NCBI GenBank assembly: GCA_947184155.2
Contig: CAMXCT020006445.1
Location: forward strand, 1,078,723 to 1,142,722
Direction: 5' to 3'
Length of the DNA stretch: 64,000 nt
DNA from: Cladocopium goreaui
Taxonomy: Eukaryota > Sar > Dinophyceae > Suessiales > Symbiodiniaceae
Below are positions 34,907-47,420 of the stretch, piece after piece. Under the pieces are notes generated by a model. That model was not told the DNA's origin, did not search any database, and was given only the letters and a program-made list of their open reading frames with translations. Within the stretch, counting starts at the first letter, position 1. Each line of letters starts with the position of its first letter. A program made the translations under genes and the position numbers.

Positions 34907-36655
34907 GGTGCCCTCCCTGCCCGGTCTCCCTGCCCGGTCCCAAAGTCGCCTTAGAGATGCCATGAGATGGTCCGGGAAGACTTGGGGGGAAAGCGAAAAA
35001 CCAGACGCATCTCAGATGAATGTTTCTGTGTTTAATGGGAAATCTATGGAAATCTAGTACTTATAGGGAACCATCTGAATCTACGGTGAATATTTGTTGC
35101 TTCCGAAGTCGTAAATCCAAGTAGTTATAGGAGCCCCATATCCCAACTTATGGGGGGTTAGCATCGCAGAATTCTTTTTATTAAGCACTCATAAGAACAC
35201 TCTTGTTAAGCTTAATGACCCCAGAATTACTGAATTTATCTTAATTTATTAAAAGGCTTGGGGGTTAGGTTGGAATCTCCGAAATACTAATGTTATCACT
35301 ATCAAAATCAAACAACCAATATTCACCCATCTTCACCCACTATGAAGCCACATTAAAAGTACCTCAGTCCTGCACTAAAACCAGGCGGTTCATCAGACTT
35401 TCACCAACTAAGTCGTTGTGGCACCTCCCAGCACTTGCCCCTGAGGCGAGATCTGCTGGTCGCGCCAGGGAATCGTGTCGTACGTAGCCACGGCGCCGGA
35501 CTACTTCGATGAAGCGTGTCTCTTCTCAGAGCCTTGGTGGCGGTGCATGCGGAGTGGCTGGGATATCTCCAAGTTGCCAAGTTTCATGTCACATATGGCC
35601 ATTGTATAATAAGATTCGGATGGTTGTATATGATGTGATGTAGTAAGGTATATCTTTATGATGATATGTTTGGCGACCATTAGCCATCTACAGCTATGAT
35701 GATATGAATTGATATGATAATGTTTGAGGAACATTGACCTTCATTGACCTTTTTCTTTGAGGGGTTCGCTGCCAAGAATTGTAGGTTTGTGGTAATACGA
35801 AAACCAGGCATTGTCAAAAACAATCATCACCGCGTTTCTGGGCACATTCTTGTGATTTTGGGTTAGTGGTTTAGTTGTAGTTACCTCTCATTCCAACATA
35901 GCAGGATATGCTTTATGAATAAGTATGAAGGATATCTAAGAAGTGATGTGCTTTCAGGCTTTCATGTCACATGCCTCCCACATCAACAGGAACGTGGTCA
36001 CTGTGCCAACATCACGGCCAAATCCACTGCGGTCATTTGGCGCCTGCACGTCAACGCGCTGCATCTTCCAGTGCCTTGCTCGAAGTCGGAGTGGGACGGT
36101 GAGGTAAATCAATGTAAATCATCGTAAATGGGCTATAGCTTCAAAAAAGCTGTTAAATTACCAGATGGTATATCCCATTCACATCCCATTGAATCACTAT
36201 AAAATCCCATATAAATTACCAGATGGTTTTGCTATTGGGTGATCCATTCAGGATAAGTTGTTTATTACTATAGTTGTTGCTGGTCAATGAACTAGTTGTC
36301 ATTGTGGTTGTCATCCCCTTGTTGATCCTGAGAAGATGACATGTTGTGACTGGCTTCACCGTAAAACATGGCAATCTTTGGACATAAACCTGCCTCAAGA
36401 GGTGTTGAAGATCGCCAGAAATCACACCATGTTGGTTATAGTTATATGCCAAATCCCAATTTTCATGGATAAATCTCTAGGAAACCAACCATTTTCCAGA
36501 TTTCGGGTGGGTTCCCTGTATCTTTTCCTCTGGATTTCCCATGGATTTCCCATGGCCTCCCAAGGCCGACTCGCCCTACGCGGGGAGGGCGCGGCGCCTG
36601 CTGATGGAAGTGGAAGAATTGACGGAGGAGCGCGTTGCCGCGCCGCAGTTGCTGA
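34907..36655 (+). CDS. cNMP-binding domain 6, exons 45-48
   Basis: Exon 34907-about 34970 (VPSLPGLPARSQSRLRDAM) follows TTTCAG and completes CAG from the previous CA, giving the common V-P-x-L-x-x-L entry. Exon 35469-35528 reads IVSYVATAPDYFDEACLFS. Exon 35990-36070 starts ERGHC and reads RGHCANITAKSTAVIWRLHV. Joining the last two restores the YFxEACLFSE core only if the intron starts with GA (TCA|GAGCC). The cassette Glu is kept; the Arg position is not obvious. Exon 36565-36655 (RARRLLMEVEELTEERVAAP) is a charged helix linking to domain 7. The strand between 34970 and 35469 was not found. Confidence 0.65.
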
Positions 36656-36671
36656 GTCGATGATTGATGAT

Positions 36672-36774
36672 CTGGTTGGTAGTTTGCAACATGAATTTGA
36701 TTTTCCCCAATACTTGGGATGACGATCCAATCTGACTTTCATATTTTTCAGGGGGGGTTGAAACCACCGATTAG
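36672..36774 (+). mobile_element. B-family element after an exon
   Basis: CTGGTTGGTAGTTTGC and AAACCACCGATTAG, internal TATTTTTCAG. It starts 16 nt after the donor of exon 36565-36655. Confidence 0.75.
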
Positions 36775-38315
36775 GGATATTATTGACATTTATTGACTAT
36801 ATTTATAATCATCATATAATTAGCAATCTTGTATAGTGATATAACCGTATGATATAGCAATCAATCCCTTGCTAATATCGTATAATTAATCATATAATAT
36901 AATGATTGATTGGCTATTTTGTAATAGGATTGATCAAGGGAATTACAAATCATATTGATTGGCTGATGAATAGATTAGCTAATTAGCTAATGATCAAGGG
37001 ATTTTTGTGTAATTCAGCTGATTTATGAAATAGATCATGTCACCAATCATCATTATGACTAGTGGTTAGTCCATTTAGATGTGGAATGATTTGGGAAAAC
37101 ATGTTCTTGGGGATTATTAGAAGCCATGTACGGGAAACCTATCAACCTAAGAGATGGATGATGTGTTTTTTTTTAAGCAAAACCAAGCATGGAAGTGGGA
37201 GAGTTTTTCTTGGATTTTTGTCACTTGCTTTTTAATGGGAGCCAGGTTCCCAACCACATTGATAGTTTAGTGGATGATGGAACATGTGCTTTTTGTTGAA
37301 GATATTTTTTGTTAGCGGATGATTAGCTGGAATATAGAGGCCACAGATTTATTTGATAATCGTATATCTAGTGGAACCGTGGAATGAAAACGGGGAAAAA
37401 ACGTCACACACACAATATATATATATATAAATAAATATGATATAGTATGGTCAGTGAATAAATGAAGTAACTATATAGAAGGAGAAAGTAACAAACTACT
37501 TCAGTAAACCCACCTCAGTTTATACAGAGAATGAAAGAGACACTCTAAACATCTCTAAACTATAAAGGTCAAAATCTTTCAGCTGGGGTTTGGGCCCCTA
37601 GTGCTAACCATGCCATGCGGCAAGAATTTCTTTGCCACATATGTCCCCTTGATTTTTGCACAGGCCCACAGGGGGCCCGCTATTCTTGGTATTTTATGGT
37701 TGCCACTATTCCAGATTGTCAGATGGCAAAGGCCCTATACCAATCCCCCCATTGCTTGTCATGTGCCTACGTGTTTCTATTTCGTCCAATTCTTATACCC
37801 CAACATTTCACATGGAGCCCAACAACACTTGGGAGTGTATTCCTGAAAAGGTGGGCCCCTCCCAGTGATGTTTCTTGGTTTATAAACCCCATTAATTATA
37901 GTTAAAAGTTATATCCCCCTAATCAACCCTAGTTAACCAAGTTAGAAGTCAACTTAGCTATTGTAAATGGCCCCCCCCACCTTGTATTATAAGTTTCCAA
38001 TATGTGTCATTGTTCAATGAACCTGCAGGAAAGCCCAATACTTGGTGATAAAAATGATGGCTGCCTGTAGTTTGTCCCTTTATGGTCATTTACTAGTTAG
38101 AACTGGCCATAAATGGGATCATACATTCCATAAATGGGGTTATAAGTACTTCTAAGGGCCATAACTGTAGTTATAAACCACTAACTATCCCAATTGGAAT
38201 CGATTAGCTAGTAAACGGAGTATACCTATAATTTAAGTATAATTCCTTATGATTGATTAAGGGCCGTAACTGTAACCAAAAAATGACATGTTGATGTGAT
38301 GTCGTTTCCAGCCAG
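36775..38315. other. Long intron without clear features
   Basis: AT-rich, with ATGATTAGCTAAT-like simple sequence (36780-37030) and short TA tracts. Open frames near 37600-37900 overlap in three phases without wobble bias; none is called. Confidence 0.4.
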
Positions 38316-41300
38316 GACATTCACGGCAAGTTGCGCTCGAACATGCGAAACATGAAGACCTGGCGGAGGCGTAGACGATTCGCTGATGCCGAGGGAATTT
38401 TCCCACCAAAAATCCGATTTTCCAGGGGAATCTGCCAGAATAAGCCTTGAAGAGATGCTGAAAAGGTTGAATTTGCCACTGATTTAGTAGGATGTGAACC
38501 AAAGGGGGTTGCTATGACCATTATTTGCAGCCATTTCCGTTGATGCCCCTAAACAGGGCTGAATTGGGGATGGTCTTGGTGATCGACGGTCTCGTGAGGG
38601 GTCACTATCAGCACAAAATGCTGAAGCTCAAAATATTGGTGGTGACTAATGATGTGGCTAAAACGACTAAAACATTTCCGATATCTATATATGATGTTGT
38701 ATAGACTAATGATGACTAATGTTGTTGTATAGATGATGTACGATGTAGATGATATATGATGAACTTGGTGGAAATCAGCGGCTTGTGGGATGAGATATTT
38801 TTCGGAGAGATCCACCAGTTGACGAGCGTATGCTCATTTCTGGACCACTGGATGCATCTCCAGTATGGAAACAATGTCCATCATGTCCCTTTTTGCGGAT
38901 ATGGGCTATAGTAGGCTAAAACATGATAACATGGTCAGTGCTTCATATCAGCATGTTATACTGTATCACTGCGTCCATGGGAGGTCAATGACCCCAACCA
39001 TTTCCTGAGGTAGATAACGTTTTATTACGGATATTGAGTGAACCCAGTTGAAATGCTTGAAATGTAAATCCCACATAAGCCTGAAATATCTTCGGTTTCG
39101 ACCCTCGTCGTGCTGTGTGATTGCTGCAGGTTCAACTCAGAAGTGCTAGGTTTGCTCGGTGACAACATCTTCCTGCGAACCTATTTGCCTGGGCAGTGCA
39201 TCTTCAGCGATGGCGACGCGGGGGAGTTTATCTACATCTTGATGCGTGGACGTGTGGAAGTGCAATCTCAAGGTGGGTGCGAGGGTGGAGAGGGGGGTAA
39301 TGGACAGTTTTCTTGGCAAAAGAAGAGGATATCATGGGAATGTAATGATAGTCTAAGTCTAATCTTAGCAGCTTTACCAGGAGAACATCTTCAAATGAGT
39401 GATTTTCATGGAGTGTCGGATTGTTCATTACTCGGTGAGATTGCCGCAGTTTTCGTTTGGGGTGGGGGTGGATGGGGGTTTGAGAGCTACAACCACGACT
39501 AGCCGGGGAAATTGGAGAGACTGAAAAACGCATGAAAAGAAGGATTTTCTAGCTTCTCCGTTACCACCTGTGTCTAAACTTCAATTCTTCCTTTGAACCC
39601 CTTGTTGAAGTTGGCTTTGTCGGCCATATCCGATTTCTGAAATCGCTGCTCTTATTGCTGATTTCAGCCCTACTCTTTTTGCTTTAAACAAAGTCCCAAA
39701 GTCAGTTCAAATCAACCAATCATGTTCCCCAATGTCAACCATTCTAGTCCCTTATCTCCTTCGTGTACTTTTGTGCCTCTTGTTACGCGTTATTCATCCC
39801 CTTACTAGGTAGCTACCAGGAAGCCTAGCATTCCAAACCACCAAAACCACCAGTGAATCATTGAAACTTAGTACCTCCTATCATTGTACAATCATTTATA
39901 CATCATTCACACACACACACACATATATATATATTTAAAAAAAACACAATTTCTGAACATCCCCTGTTATTTCTGGGTTGCATTTAGTTCCTCCCCATGT
40001 TCCGCCCATCAGGCAAGAGCAGCTTCTTGGAGGAAGGCATCACCTTTGGCGAGATGGTCCTCTTTGGCGGCCCGGTGCACGTTTCGAGCTGGGAAAATCA
40101 TCGGAAAAATCTGTGAAAAAAACATGTCTCAATGGATTGGTTTAAGGGAACATTTACTGGTTTAAGCCCCATATTTAATGGGAAAATCTATGGTTTCCGG
40201 GTTAGATTTTTCCTCAAACCAATCCATTGAACTTCAAATGGTGTTTTTTTTTTTAATGGGAATATCATCCAAAACTGAAGGTGTGAAGATTGGAATATCG
40301 ATTGTAAATGGGGGTGTTATTGGGACATGCATTCAATGAAAATTCCATTGCATTCCATTGCTAGATGATGTTCCCAGCTATGAACCTCCAGCAAACCAAA
40401 CCTCCATGGCTAGTTCTGGGTGTTCCCAGCGGCACACCATGGATGTGTACCGGTGGGGAAGTGGTGCGCAAACCCTGGCTTAAATACAACATAATATAAC
40501 ATGACCATAACTATTAATTATTAATTGGGGGTGCCTCCGAGATGCAACCTCCATTAACAAAGCGGGGGGTTATTTGACTTATATACCACTAGTCTGTCTA
40601 TCTGATTTATAAGATGATTTGGCTCCCACTTACGACAGGGTTGCATATCCAAGTATGGATCAAGATGATACCAAAAATGACAGACCTTAGCTTAGCGGGA
40701 ATACACTGGGCCTTAAGTTCAGACCCAGGCCCCATGATCAGAAATCAAGCTAGACCAGCTATATCCATCCACAGCAGCTTTTTGCCAAATGATCTGATTG
40801 TTTTTGCCAAATTGGTCCGTTGGTCCAAAATGGTCCAAATAAAACAGCCTCAAGTCGGGCAAATAGCATCCCACAAGATCAACAAAAATGTCTGTTCTAG
40901 TGACATGACAGGTGCTGGAGCGCTTCCAGCGTGAACCGATCCTAATCGTGTTGGTAAACCCCTTCAACTACAGTAACTACAGTTATTTCCCACGTATACC
41001 CTAAGTAACCACTACATCCATTAACTATAGTTCTCCAAAAAAAACATCCAAAATCCCAAACCCTCGTTTTCCCTAATCATTGACTATATAGTTATCACCC
41101 CCAAACCTTAGTTTTCCTTGTAAATCATGATTTACACTCAGATGTTCCTTCCCAAATGTGCGTTCACGGGAACACGATCTGCATCCGAGGTCAAGCGCAT
41201 CGTAGCGCCACCATCACGGCCTGCTGTTTGTCACTTGGAGGAATTGAAGGTCACGGTGAAAACTGGAAACGGATTGATTTTTGATGTTTGTTTTTAGGGG

Positions 41301-42072
41301 GGTGGGGGGGAGTAGAGTTTCGGAAATTTGGAAGGAGCAGCATTTGTTTGGTTTAGAAACCAGAAGTTGTTTCCTGCAATTTGTTTTTTGAGAATGCTGG
41401 TGCTGAAAATCATGGCCCTGCACACCAGCCAAATATGAGGGATCTCCTGCACATGTTCCAATTATCCAATTCCGCATGGGAAATTCCGGGGGTCCAAGCA
41501 TTCTTGCGGTGCTTTCTTTGGCATAATGATGCATAATGGATCCCGTCTCTTGATACTTAGCGGATCATCCAGGACAGTACATTCCAAGCCACAATACCCA
41601 CTATGGGTCCATGAATTTTCCTTTTTTTCAATCGTCCCAAACATGATTTGTTCTATGTGAAGCCCATAGGGGATTTTCCATGATGGTCCATGAATTTTCC
41701 ATATCGAGTCCTGCCAACCAATCTATATTGTCCCGAGAACTATTTTATGCATGTTTATTAGTGGTCCATCCAACATTAATAGATGATGATTAGATTGTTA
41801 TATAACTACAGTTTTACCATTAATAGCGGTACCACTATAATTACCATCAGGTTATTTAACATAGCCATGGAAAATCACCATGTTTAATAGGTAAACCATC
41901 TATTTCTATGGGCCATGGCTTCCATGGCGAACTGTTAAATAACCAGAGTGTATTTATCCATGAAAATTTCGCCATTTTTTTCCTGGACAGAAATCCTGAA
42001 TCCACCAGGTGCATCATCAATGCAGTGCACAAGGACCTGGTGAGTCACGCCTTGCGGATGCAGCCACGCAAG
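38316..42072 (+). CDS. cNMP-binding domain 7, exons 49-54
   Basis: Exon 38316-38368 (DIHGKLRSNMRNMKTWR + AG) joins exon 39130-39272 (NSEVLGLLGDNIFLRTYLPG, then FSDGDAGEFIYILMRGRVEV) through a GC donor (AG|GCGTAG). The latter ends CAA G before GTGGGT and joins in phase to 40013-40080 (SSFLEEGITFGEMVLFGGPV). This is a textbook CNBD half with Y-L-P-G-Q, G-D-x-G-E-x-I-Y-I and FGE. Next come a 42-nt exon 40912-40953 (VLERFQREPILIVL), a stretch near 41140-41240 whose best frame contains HRSATITACC, and 42009-42072 (CIINAVHKDLVSHALRMQPR). The order of the last three relative to the usual fold is unclear, so one may be misread. Confidence 0.7.
41842..41952 (+). mobile_element. A-family element, ATTTAACATAGCC subtype
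   Basis: TACCATCAGGTTATTTAAC and GTTAAATAACCAGAGTGTA. It ends 56 nt before exon 42009. Confidence 0.75.
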
Positions 42073-42379
42073 GTGCTCGTTGTGCTGACATGCTGTGAAG
42101 CATCATGACTTTGATATGGTTTCAAACATGGTTCATTCAAAGGTTAACAGAACATGTGGGGATTTTTTCATTTGTTTTTGCAGATTGCTTGTGGGATTTA
42201 CAGGTGTTTCTTCTGTGTTTTTGCCCAATCATTTCAGAGCTTAGAACCGCCATGGTCAGACCTCGATAAATGGAATCGCCATCAACGTGTTCTCGCAACA
42301 TTGTCTCAATCCAGACAACTTTAAGTTTACCAGCGCCAAACCAACTTGTTCCACCTCAAAACCATAGTTAAAACTAGTT

Positions 42380-42466
42380 GCCGTCCGGTAAACTAACATA
42401 ACTATGGAGAATCACATTTTTTAATGGGTAAATCAACTATTTCTACGGCCATGTTCAATAGCTATG
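42380..42466 (+). mobile_element. A-family element, right end lost
   Basis: GCCGTCCGGTAAACTAAC followed by the usual interior to CAATAGCTATG, then unrelated sequence. Confidence 0.6.
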
Positions 42467-42479
42467 AGCAACTTAGTGA

Positions 42480-43612
42480 GCCAAATTGGCCACCACCCTG
42501 TGAAACCCACCAACTGGGGGCCCACAGTTCCAGTCCACCAAGTGGGTTGTAGTTCAGCATAGTGGCAGGGGCCCCATGTCTCAACTTATGGATAACTATG
42601 GTGATTAATAACATCCATAGTATTTCCATAGTATTATATTATGCCATTTTATAACTAATGTTAACTAACTATAGTTAGTATCAATACCATCCATAGCTTA
42701 TCCATAGTTAGTCATCCTTAGTATTTCCCATCGTATATTTATAACAACTATCAGTAACACTAACAATGGGTATTTCAATAAAGCTACCACTTTTTGCCCA
42801 TACTATGGGTTATCATAATCCCCAGGAACCGTGGTAGTATGACTCTCAAGAATTAGCCAATGAACCATGATATTTTGTTCATGGCTCTATAGGTTGTTGA
42901 ACGGGTTGTTCACCAGCAATGGTGGTGATACTAATGTCAAGTTGCAACATGTCGTTTTTTTTTTTTGGTTTATATAACTATATATAGTTGTAGTTGTTTT
43001 ACCATGAATAGTGGTACCACTGTTACCCATGGTCATTTACAGTTCATAAAGTATATTAATTGTGGTAAAACAATGCCACGAACCACCACCAATTTCACCA
43101 GTCATGGGTGGATTATTATTGGATTGCCACCCATAATTACCATTCTTCAAGGTGGTACTTATTACCATGATTATTACCACACATGTTAAAACCTATTACC
43201 ATAATCAATCTTTTTATTAAGGTTTTAACTAAAAACCATAGTTATGGCAAATTACCATAGTTATTATCACAATTACCATAGTTACTATAGAAATTCCTCA
43301 TACTCATTACAGCAATTCACCATGTAGTTATTATAGGTAGCTATACTCTGGGTTTGTTTAATGTGATTGTTTATTTTTCCAATGGAAAATCCACCATTGT
43401 TAATTGTGTAATCACTATGGGTACTATTAAGAATAATTATACCATAGTTATTCCCATAGTTTTAATAGTACTGTTATATATAGTTAGCAATAGCTATAGT
43501 TATTAGCAATCCACAGTTAAATTTCATTGAACACCTTTCAAATTCCAATTAATAGAAATTAATAGTGGTACCACTATAGTTCTTCCCATAGTCAATGGCC
43601 AGTCAGGAACCT
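42480..43612. other. Intron rich in ATAGTTA / TACCAT motifs
   Basis: Dispersed CCATAGTTA, TTACCA and TAACTATAG words that pair with each other at many places; no exon seen. Probably decayed D-like and A-like elements. Confidence 0.4.
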
Positions 43613-43738
43613 AAATTGGAGGTACCTACCATATACAAGGCCGAAAAATAAGGCCTATGTAAGGGAATATCCCAGCAAAATATGGCCAGAAATATGGTAC
43701 TATCGTACCTCCATTTTAGGATCCTGAAATTCCCATTG
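43613..43738 (-). mobile_element. E-family element, opposite orientation
   Basis: AGGAACCTAAATTGGAGGTA to GTACCTCCATTTTAGGATCC. The interior GGCCTATGTAAGG is the complement of the copy at 24264. Confidence 0.7.
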
Positions 43739-43928
43739 ATAAAATTCATGTTCCAAACCACCAATCAGGATATACAGAGTCCCATTGATATACCACCAAA
43801 AATCATGTACGAATGGGAAAAACCTCATTGATAAAAATCCCATAGTTTTTCAATCGTAATAACTATATATATATATGGTAATAGATGTAGCTATTACCAA
43901 AGTTAACGGTGGTTAACACCATAGTTTT

Positions 43929-44032
43929 TACCCTCTGGTAAACTAACATAGCTATGGAAAATCACCATTTGCAATGGGTAAATCCACTATAAATGGCCAT
44001 TTTCAATAGCTATGTTAAATTACCAGAGGGTA
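43929..44032 (+). mobile_element. A-family element, near-perfect copy, before an exon
   Basis: TACCCTCTGGTAAACTAAC and GTTAAATTACCAGAGGGTA. It ends about 36 nt before exon 44069. Confidence 0.85.
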
Positions 44033-44068
44033 CCATTAATAGTCGGTACCACTTCACCGGCGCCGGAG

Positions 44069-45954
44069 GCCTTCCTGGTGGACAAGCCGCAGCAGCCGCC
44101 CTCCGGCCGCGTCAAGGGCACCGAGGACAAGGCGCTGCGCCCGGCGCGGCCCCGCGAGAAGATGAACCAATACGCGGCACCGCGGCGGCGAAAAATCCCA
44201 TGGGACAATGATGGATTTCCCTGGGAAAATCTGGGATTTTTATATCTGGTTGGTGGTTTGGAATATGAATTGTATGACTTTCCATATATTGGGAATGATC
44301 ATCCCAACTGACTTTCATATTTTTCAGAGGCGTTAGAACCACAAACTAGTTTTTTTTTTTTTAATGGGATGTTATGGGATTAATGAACATGTGCCCCAAG
44401 AATCAGCCAGTCATGTAGGTAAATATGGCAGCACCATGGAGCATTGGGGATATGTTGTATTTACGTAGCCATACTTGGATGTGCATTCCATAAAGTGGAG
44501 TGGTTTCTCATCCAAATATCACCCAATATAAGCCGGTATAACCCATTTGCTAGGTGGGATATGTTTTATCAAAAGTTCTATATAATAATCACCATGATAT
44601 TCCCATTAATATCCCACTAAACATCCCATTAATATCTCATGAAATCACTACACAACACCATTAATATGCCATTAACACACCTCTAAAGTGCCATGAAATC
44701 ATTATAAATTCCCATAAAATCATCATAAACTCACATCAGATTCCCATGAAGTCACTAGAAGATACCATTACCCCTTGGTAAAGTGACATAACTATGGAAA
44801 ATCACAATTTTCAAATCAACTATAAGTGGCCATTTTCCGTAGCTATGTTAAGTAACCATTAAAACCCCATTGAATCACTATAAAAACCCTTGTGAAATCA
44901 CTATAAATCCCATTGAAATTCCATGACTTTCTAGCGTCCGGACGAGGAATGGCAGGCCATCGAAGACGCCCAGCGTCAGCGCAACTTCGTCGCGGTGCCG
45001 CGGCGCTTGCAGCAACGCCTGGAGCGGAGCTTCCTGCTGCAGGTCGGGAGATGTCCGATTTCATTGGAATTTATACAATGTGAGGCCCCCCAGTTATAAG
45101 TATGTTTATAAGCCCCAGTAACTATAGTTATAAGTACCATAAACCATGGTTATTGGAGTTATAAACCAACTTAGCTATCTTGGTGGCCTCACATTGTAGG
45201 GATTTAATGGACATCTATATATAGTGATTTATAGTGATTCATGGGTGATTTCATGGTGGTAATTTAGAGTGTTTTCACGGAGTCTTGATCACCCTCTCGA
45301 TCTTAACAAAGCTCAAAGGCGCTTTCTGGTCAAAATATTGATTGTTTTACATCAGGTAGGGGATATTAGGGGATGATCATCCCCCTTAATAGCGATTGAT
45401 ACAAGTGTTGGTAGGTGTTCTAAACTAAACATCACCCAACTAAAATGGGAAGATTCTAAGATCATCTCCAACGGAGACTTTTTCAAGTGATGCCTCAAAA
45501 ATCTTCAAAATCCCCCCTCAAAAAGGGACACTTCTATACCAACCCCTGTGGTTGATCCAAGATAAGGATTCCCATTATGGAACGGATGGCGATCCCAACC
45601 AACCCATGGGGTGAGCAGGGGCAAACACCACGGCTGCCGCCTGTAGATTCTCGGCTGCCGACGGATTTGCAGGTGCAGGTGAGACTCCTATGTTGTGGAT
45701 TTTTGATGGGTAGAATACTATAGGCACTTAACCCCCAGAAGTTGGGATATAACCCCTATGCTGCAATATACCCACAGAAAGTTCACTGGAACTGCACTTC
45801 AATGAGGGCACTTTGAACATCCAATTGGGAAGTAGCCGTGAGGATTCCCCATAGTTTCTGATTGAAAGATATCCACCGCGTTTTTTCACAGTCCGCAGCC
45901 TCCAAGGAGTCTCGGTTGTACAAGGCGCCAAAGAACCTCGGCACCCATGGCTAG
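44069..45954 (+). CDS. Giant CNBD gene, C-terminal exons 55-58 with stop
   Basis: Exon about 44069-44195 (AFLVDKPQQPPSGRVKGTED then PREKMNQYAAPRRRK) is basic and Pro rich; its edges are uncertain. Exon 44935-45042 follows TTCTAG and reads RPDEEWQAIEDAQRQRN then LQQRLERSFLLQ, probably helical, before GTCGGG. Exon 45619-45678 reads GQTPRLPPVDSRLPTDLQVQ before GTGAGA. Exon 45892-45954 follows TTTCACAG and reads SAASKESRLYKAPKNLGTHG followed by TAG. The last three are all phase 0, so this is a convincing 3' end of the coding region. No polyadenylation signal was recognised. Confidence 0.7.
44246..44349 (+). mobile_element. B-family element after an exon
   Basis: CTGGTTGGTGGTTTGG and GAACCACAAACTAG, internal CATATTTTTCAG. 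It lies about 50 nt after exon 44069-44195. Confidence 0.75.
44769..44861 (+). mobile_element. A-family element, right end diverged
   Basis: TACCCCTTGGTAAAGTGAC and GCTATGTTAAGTAACCATTA, flanked by F-type units. It ends 73 nt before exon 44935. Confidence 0.65.
45074..45199 (+). mobile_element. D-family element after an exon
   Basis: TACAATGTGAGGCCCCCC against GGTGGCCTCACATTGTA. It starts 31 nt after exon 44935-45042. Confidence 0.8.
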
Positions 45955-46673
45955 TGAGGCAAGTGCAGCCATTGATGAATGCGATTGTTATCGGATGCGT
46001 ATTAGAGAATCATGGGATGATAGATGATGATACTTGTAGTGGGATAATCATGGATCATCATGGGAAAACGAGAATCATCACCGTTCCCAATGTGGGTTCA
46101 CATTGGGTATGCCCCTATATGGGACGTTTTTTTTAACTGACCACCTTTGATGTTTGGGGATTTTGGGATGGTCGGCGGTTTGCCACATTAGCGATATTTT
46201 TTGGAGCATGAGGAGATGAGTTGCATTGATTGTGCGATATTAATAGGATATGAATAGGGCATAATTAGTTCCAAACATGTATGTATAATTATGTGTATAT
46301 ATATATATATGTATATATTGGAACTTGAATGATATAGCAATGTAAGCTGATAAGCAAGGTAACAAAATATCACGGGATATTTCATGGGATACACATCCGA
46401 TCTTAGAGGATACGATGATGAGGGCCAATCAAAAGGCCACTTCCCAAGATTGGCTGGGATGATCCTCCAAGAGGGAAAGCTCCACTGACAGTGGCTGGTA
46501 ACTCTAGATCCCCTGGTTTCTTTTGACATCCTCATTTTAGTTGTACAAAATATTGGGCTCATTTCCAGACACACAAAACATTGGTTAATCGGGTGGATGT
46601 TTCATGTTCCGTCTTCTTTGGCATGATAACCATTGACTAATGTGTGTCATGGGCATTGAATCCGCCAATCACT

Positions 46674-46815
46674 TACCCTCCAGGAATTTAGCATAACTAG
46701 CAACTAGGAAAAACTAGGAAACACGGCCCATATATTGATTGTTTACATTTGTTTACGTATCAAAAGCAGTGATTATATGTGATTTTCCATGTCTATGTCA
46801 AAGTACCAGAGGACA
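46674..46815 (+). mobile_element. A-family element, diverged
   Basis: TACCCTCCAGGAATTTAGC and GTCAAAGTACCAGAGGA, with enlarged interior. Confidence 0.5.
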
Positions 46816-47124
46816 ACCTTGTTCACCACCTTCCCCGTTTGAGATTCTCAGCCAGCCATTTGGACCACCAGGATTCAGATTGCCTGGAGTTTCCCTGGTG
46901 TTTCCTGCCGATCTCGCCTTCTGAACATCTTAAATAACATTTTCACTGAACATCAAATTTGATGATCAGATATTGAAACCCTAGGCTTTGGGTTGTACGT
47001 GGTACTAAGTTTAGGAGCACTAATTCATCCGTTCCCCCTAATAATAAACCCCACCACCCCCGCCTCCCCCCCAAATAATAAACACCTTAGGTCCTTAGGT
47101 AGTTTTTATTATTAGGGGAGAACC

Positions 47125-47420
47125 CTAATACTAAATTTAAATCCCTAATATAAAAGAACCGTTTTTCTATTTCAAAATCGATTACTGTAGATTTCCTTTA
47201 AACAAATGCCAAAAATTGGATGTCGAAGCTTTCCCCTAATACTGAACTAAAATCCATAATATTTTTTGTTTTTTGTTTAACATATTTGTCTATTTCAAAA
47301 TCGATTAGATTTCCTTTTGAAATCTAATAAAATATTGCCAAAAATTGTATTTCAAAGCTTTCCCCTGATATTAAATTAAAGACCTTAATATAAAATACAT
47401 GGTTTCCGACCTCAAAAGAC
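47125..47420. repeat. Diverged tandem duplication, about 118 bp
   Basis: CTATTTCAAAATCGATTA, GCCAAAAATTG and AAGCTTTCCCCT each occur twice in the same order. Confidence 0.6.
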
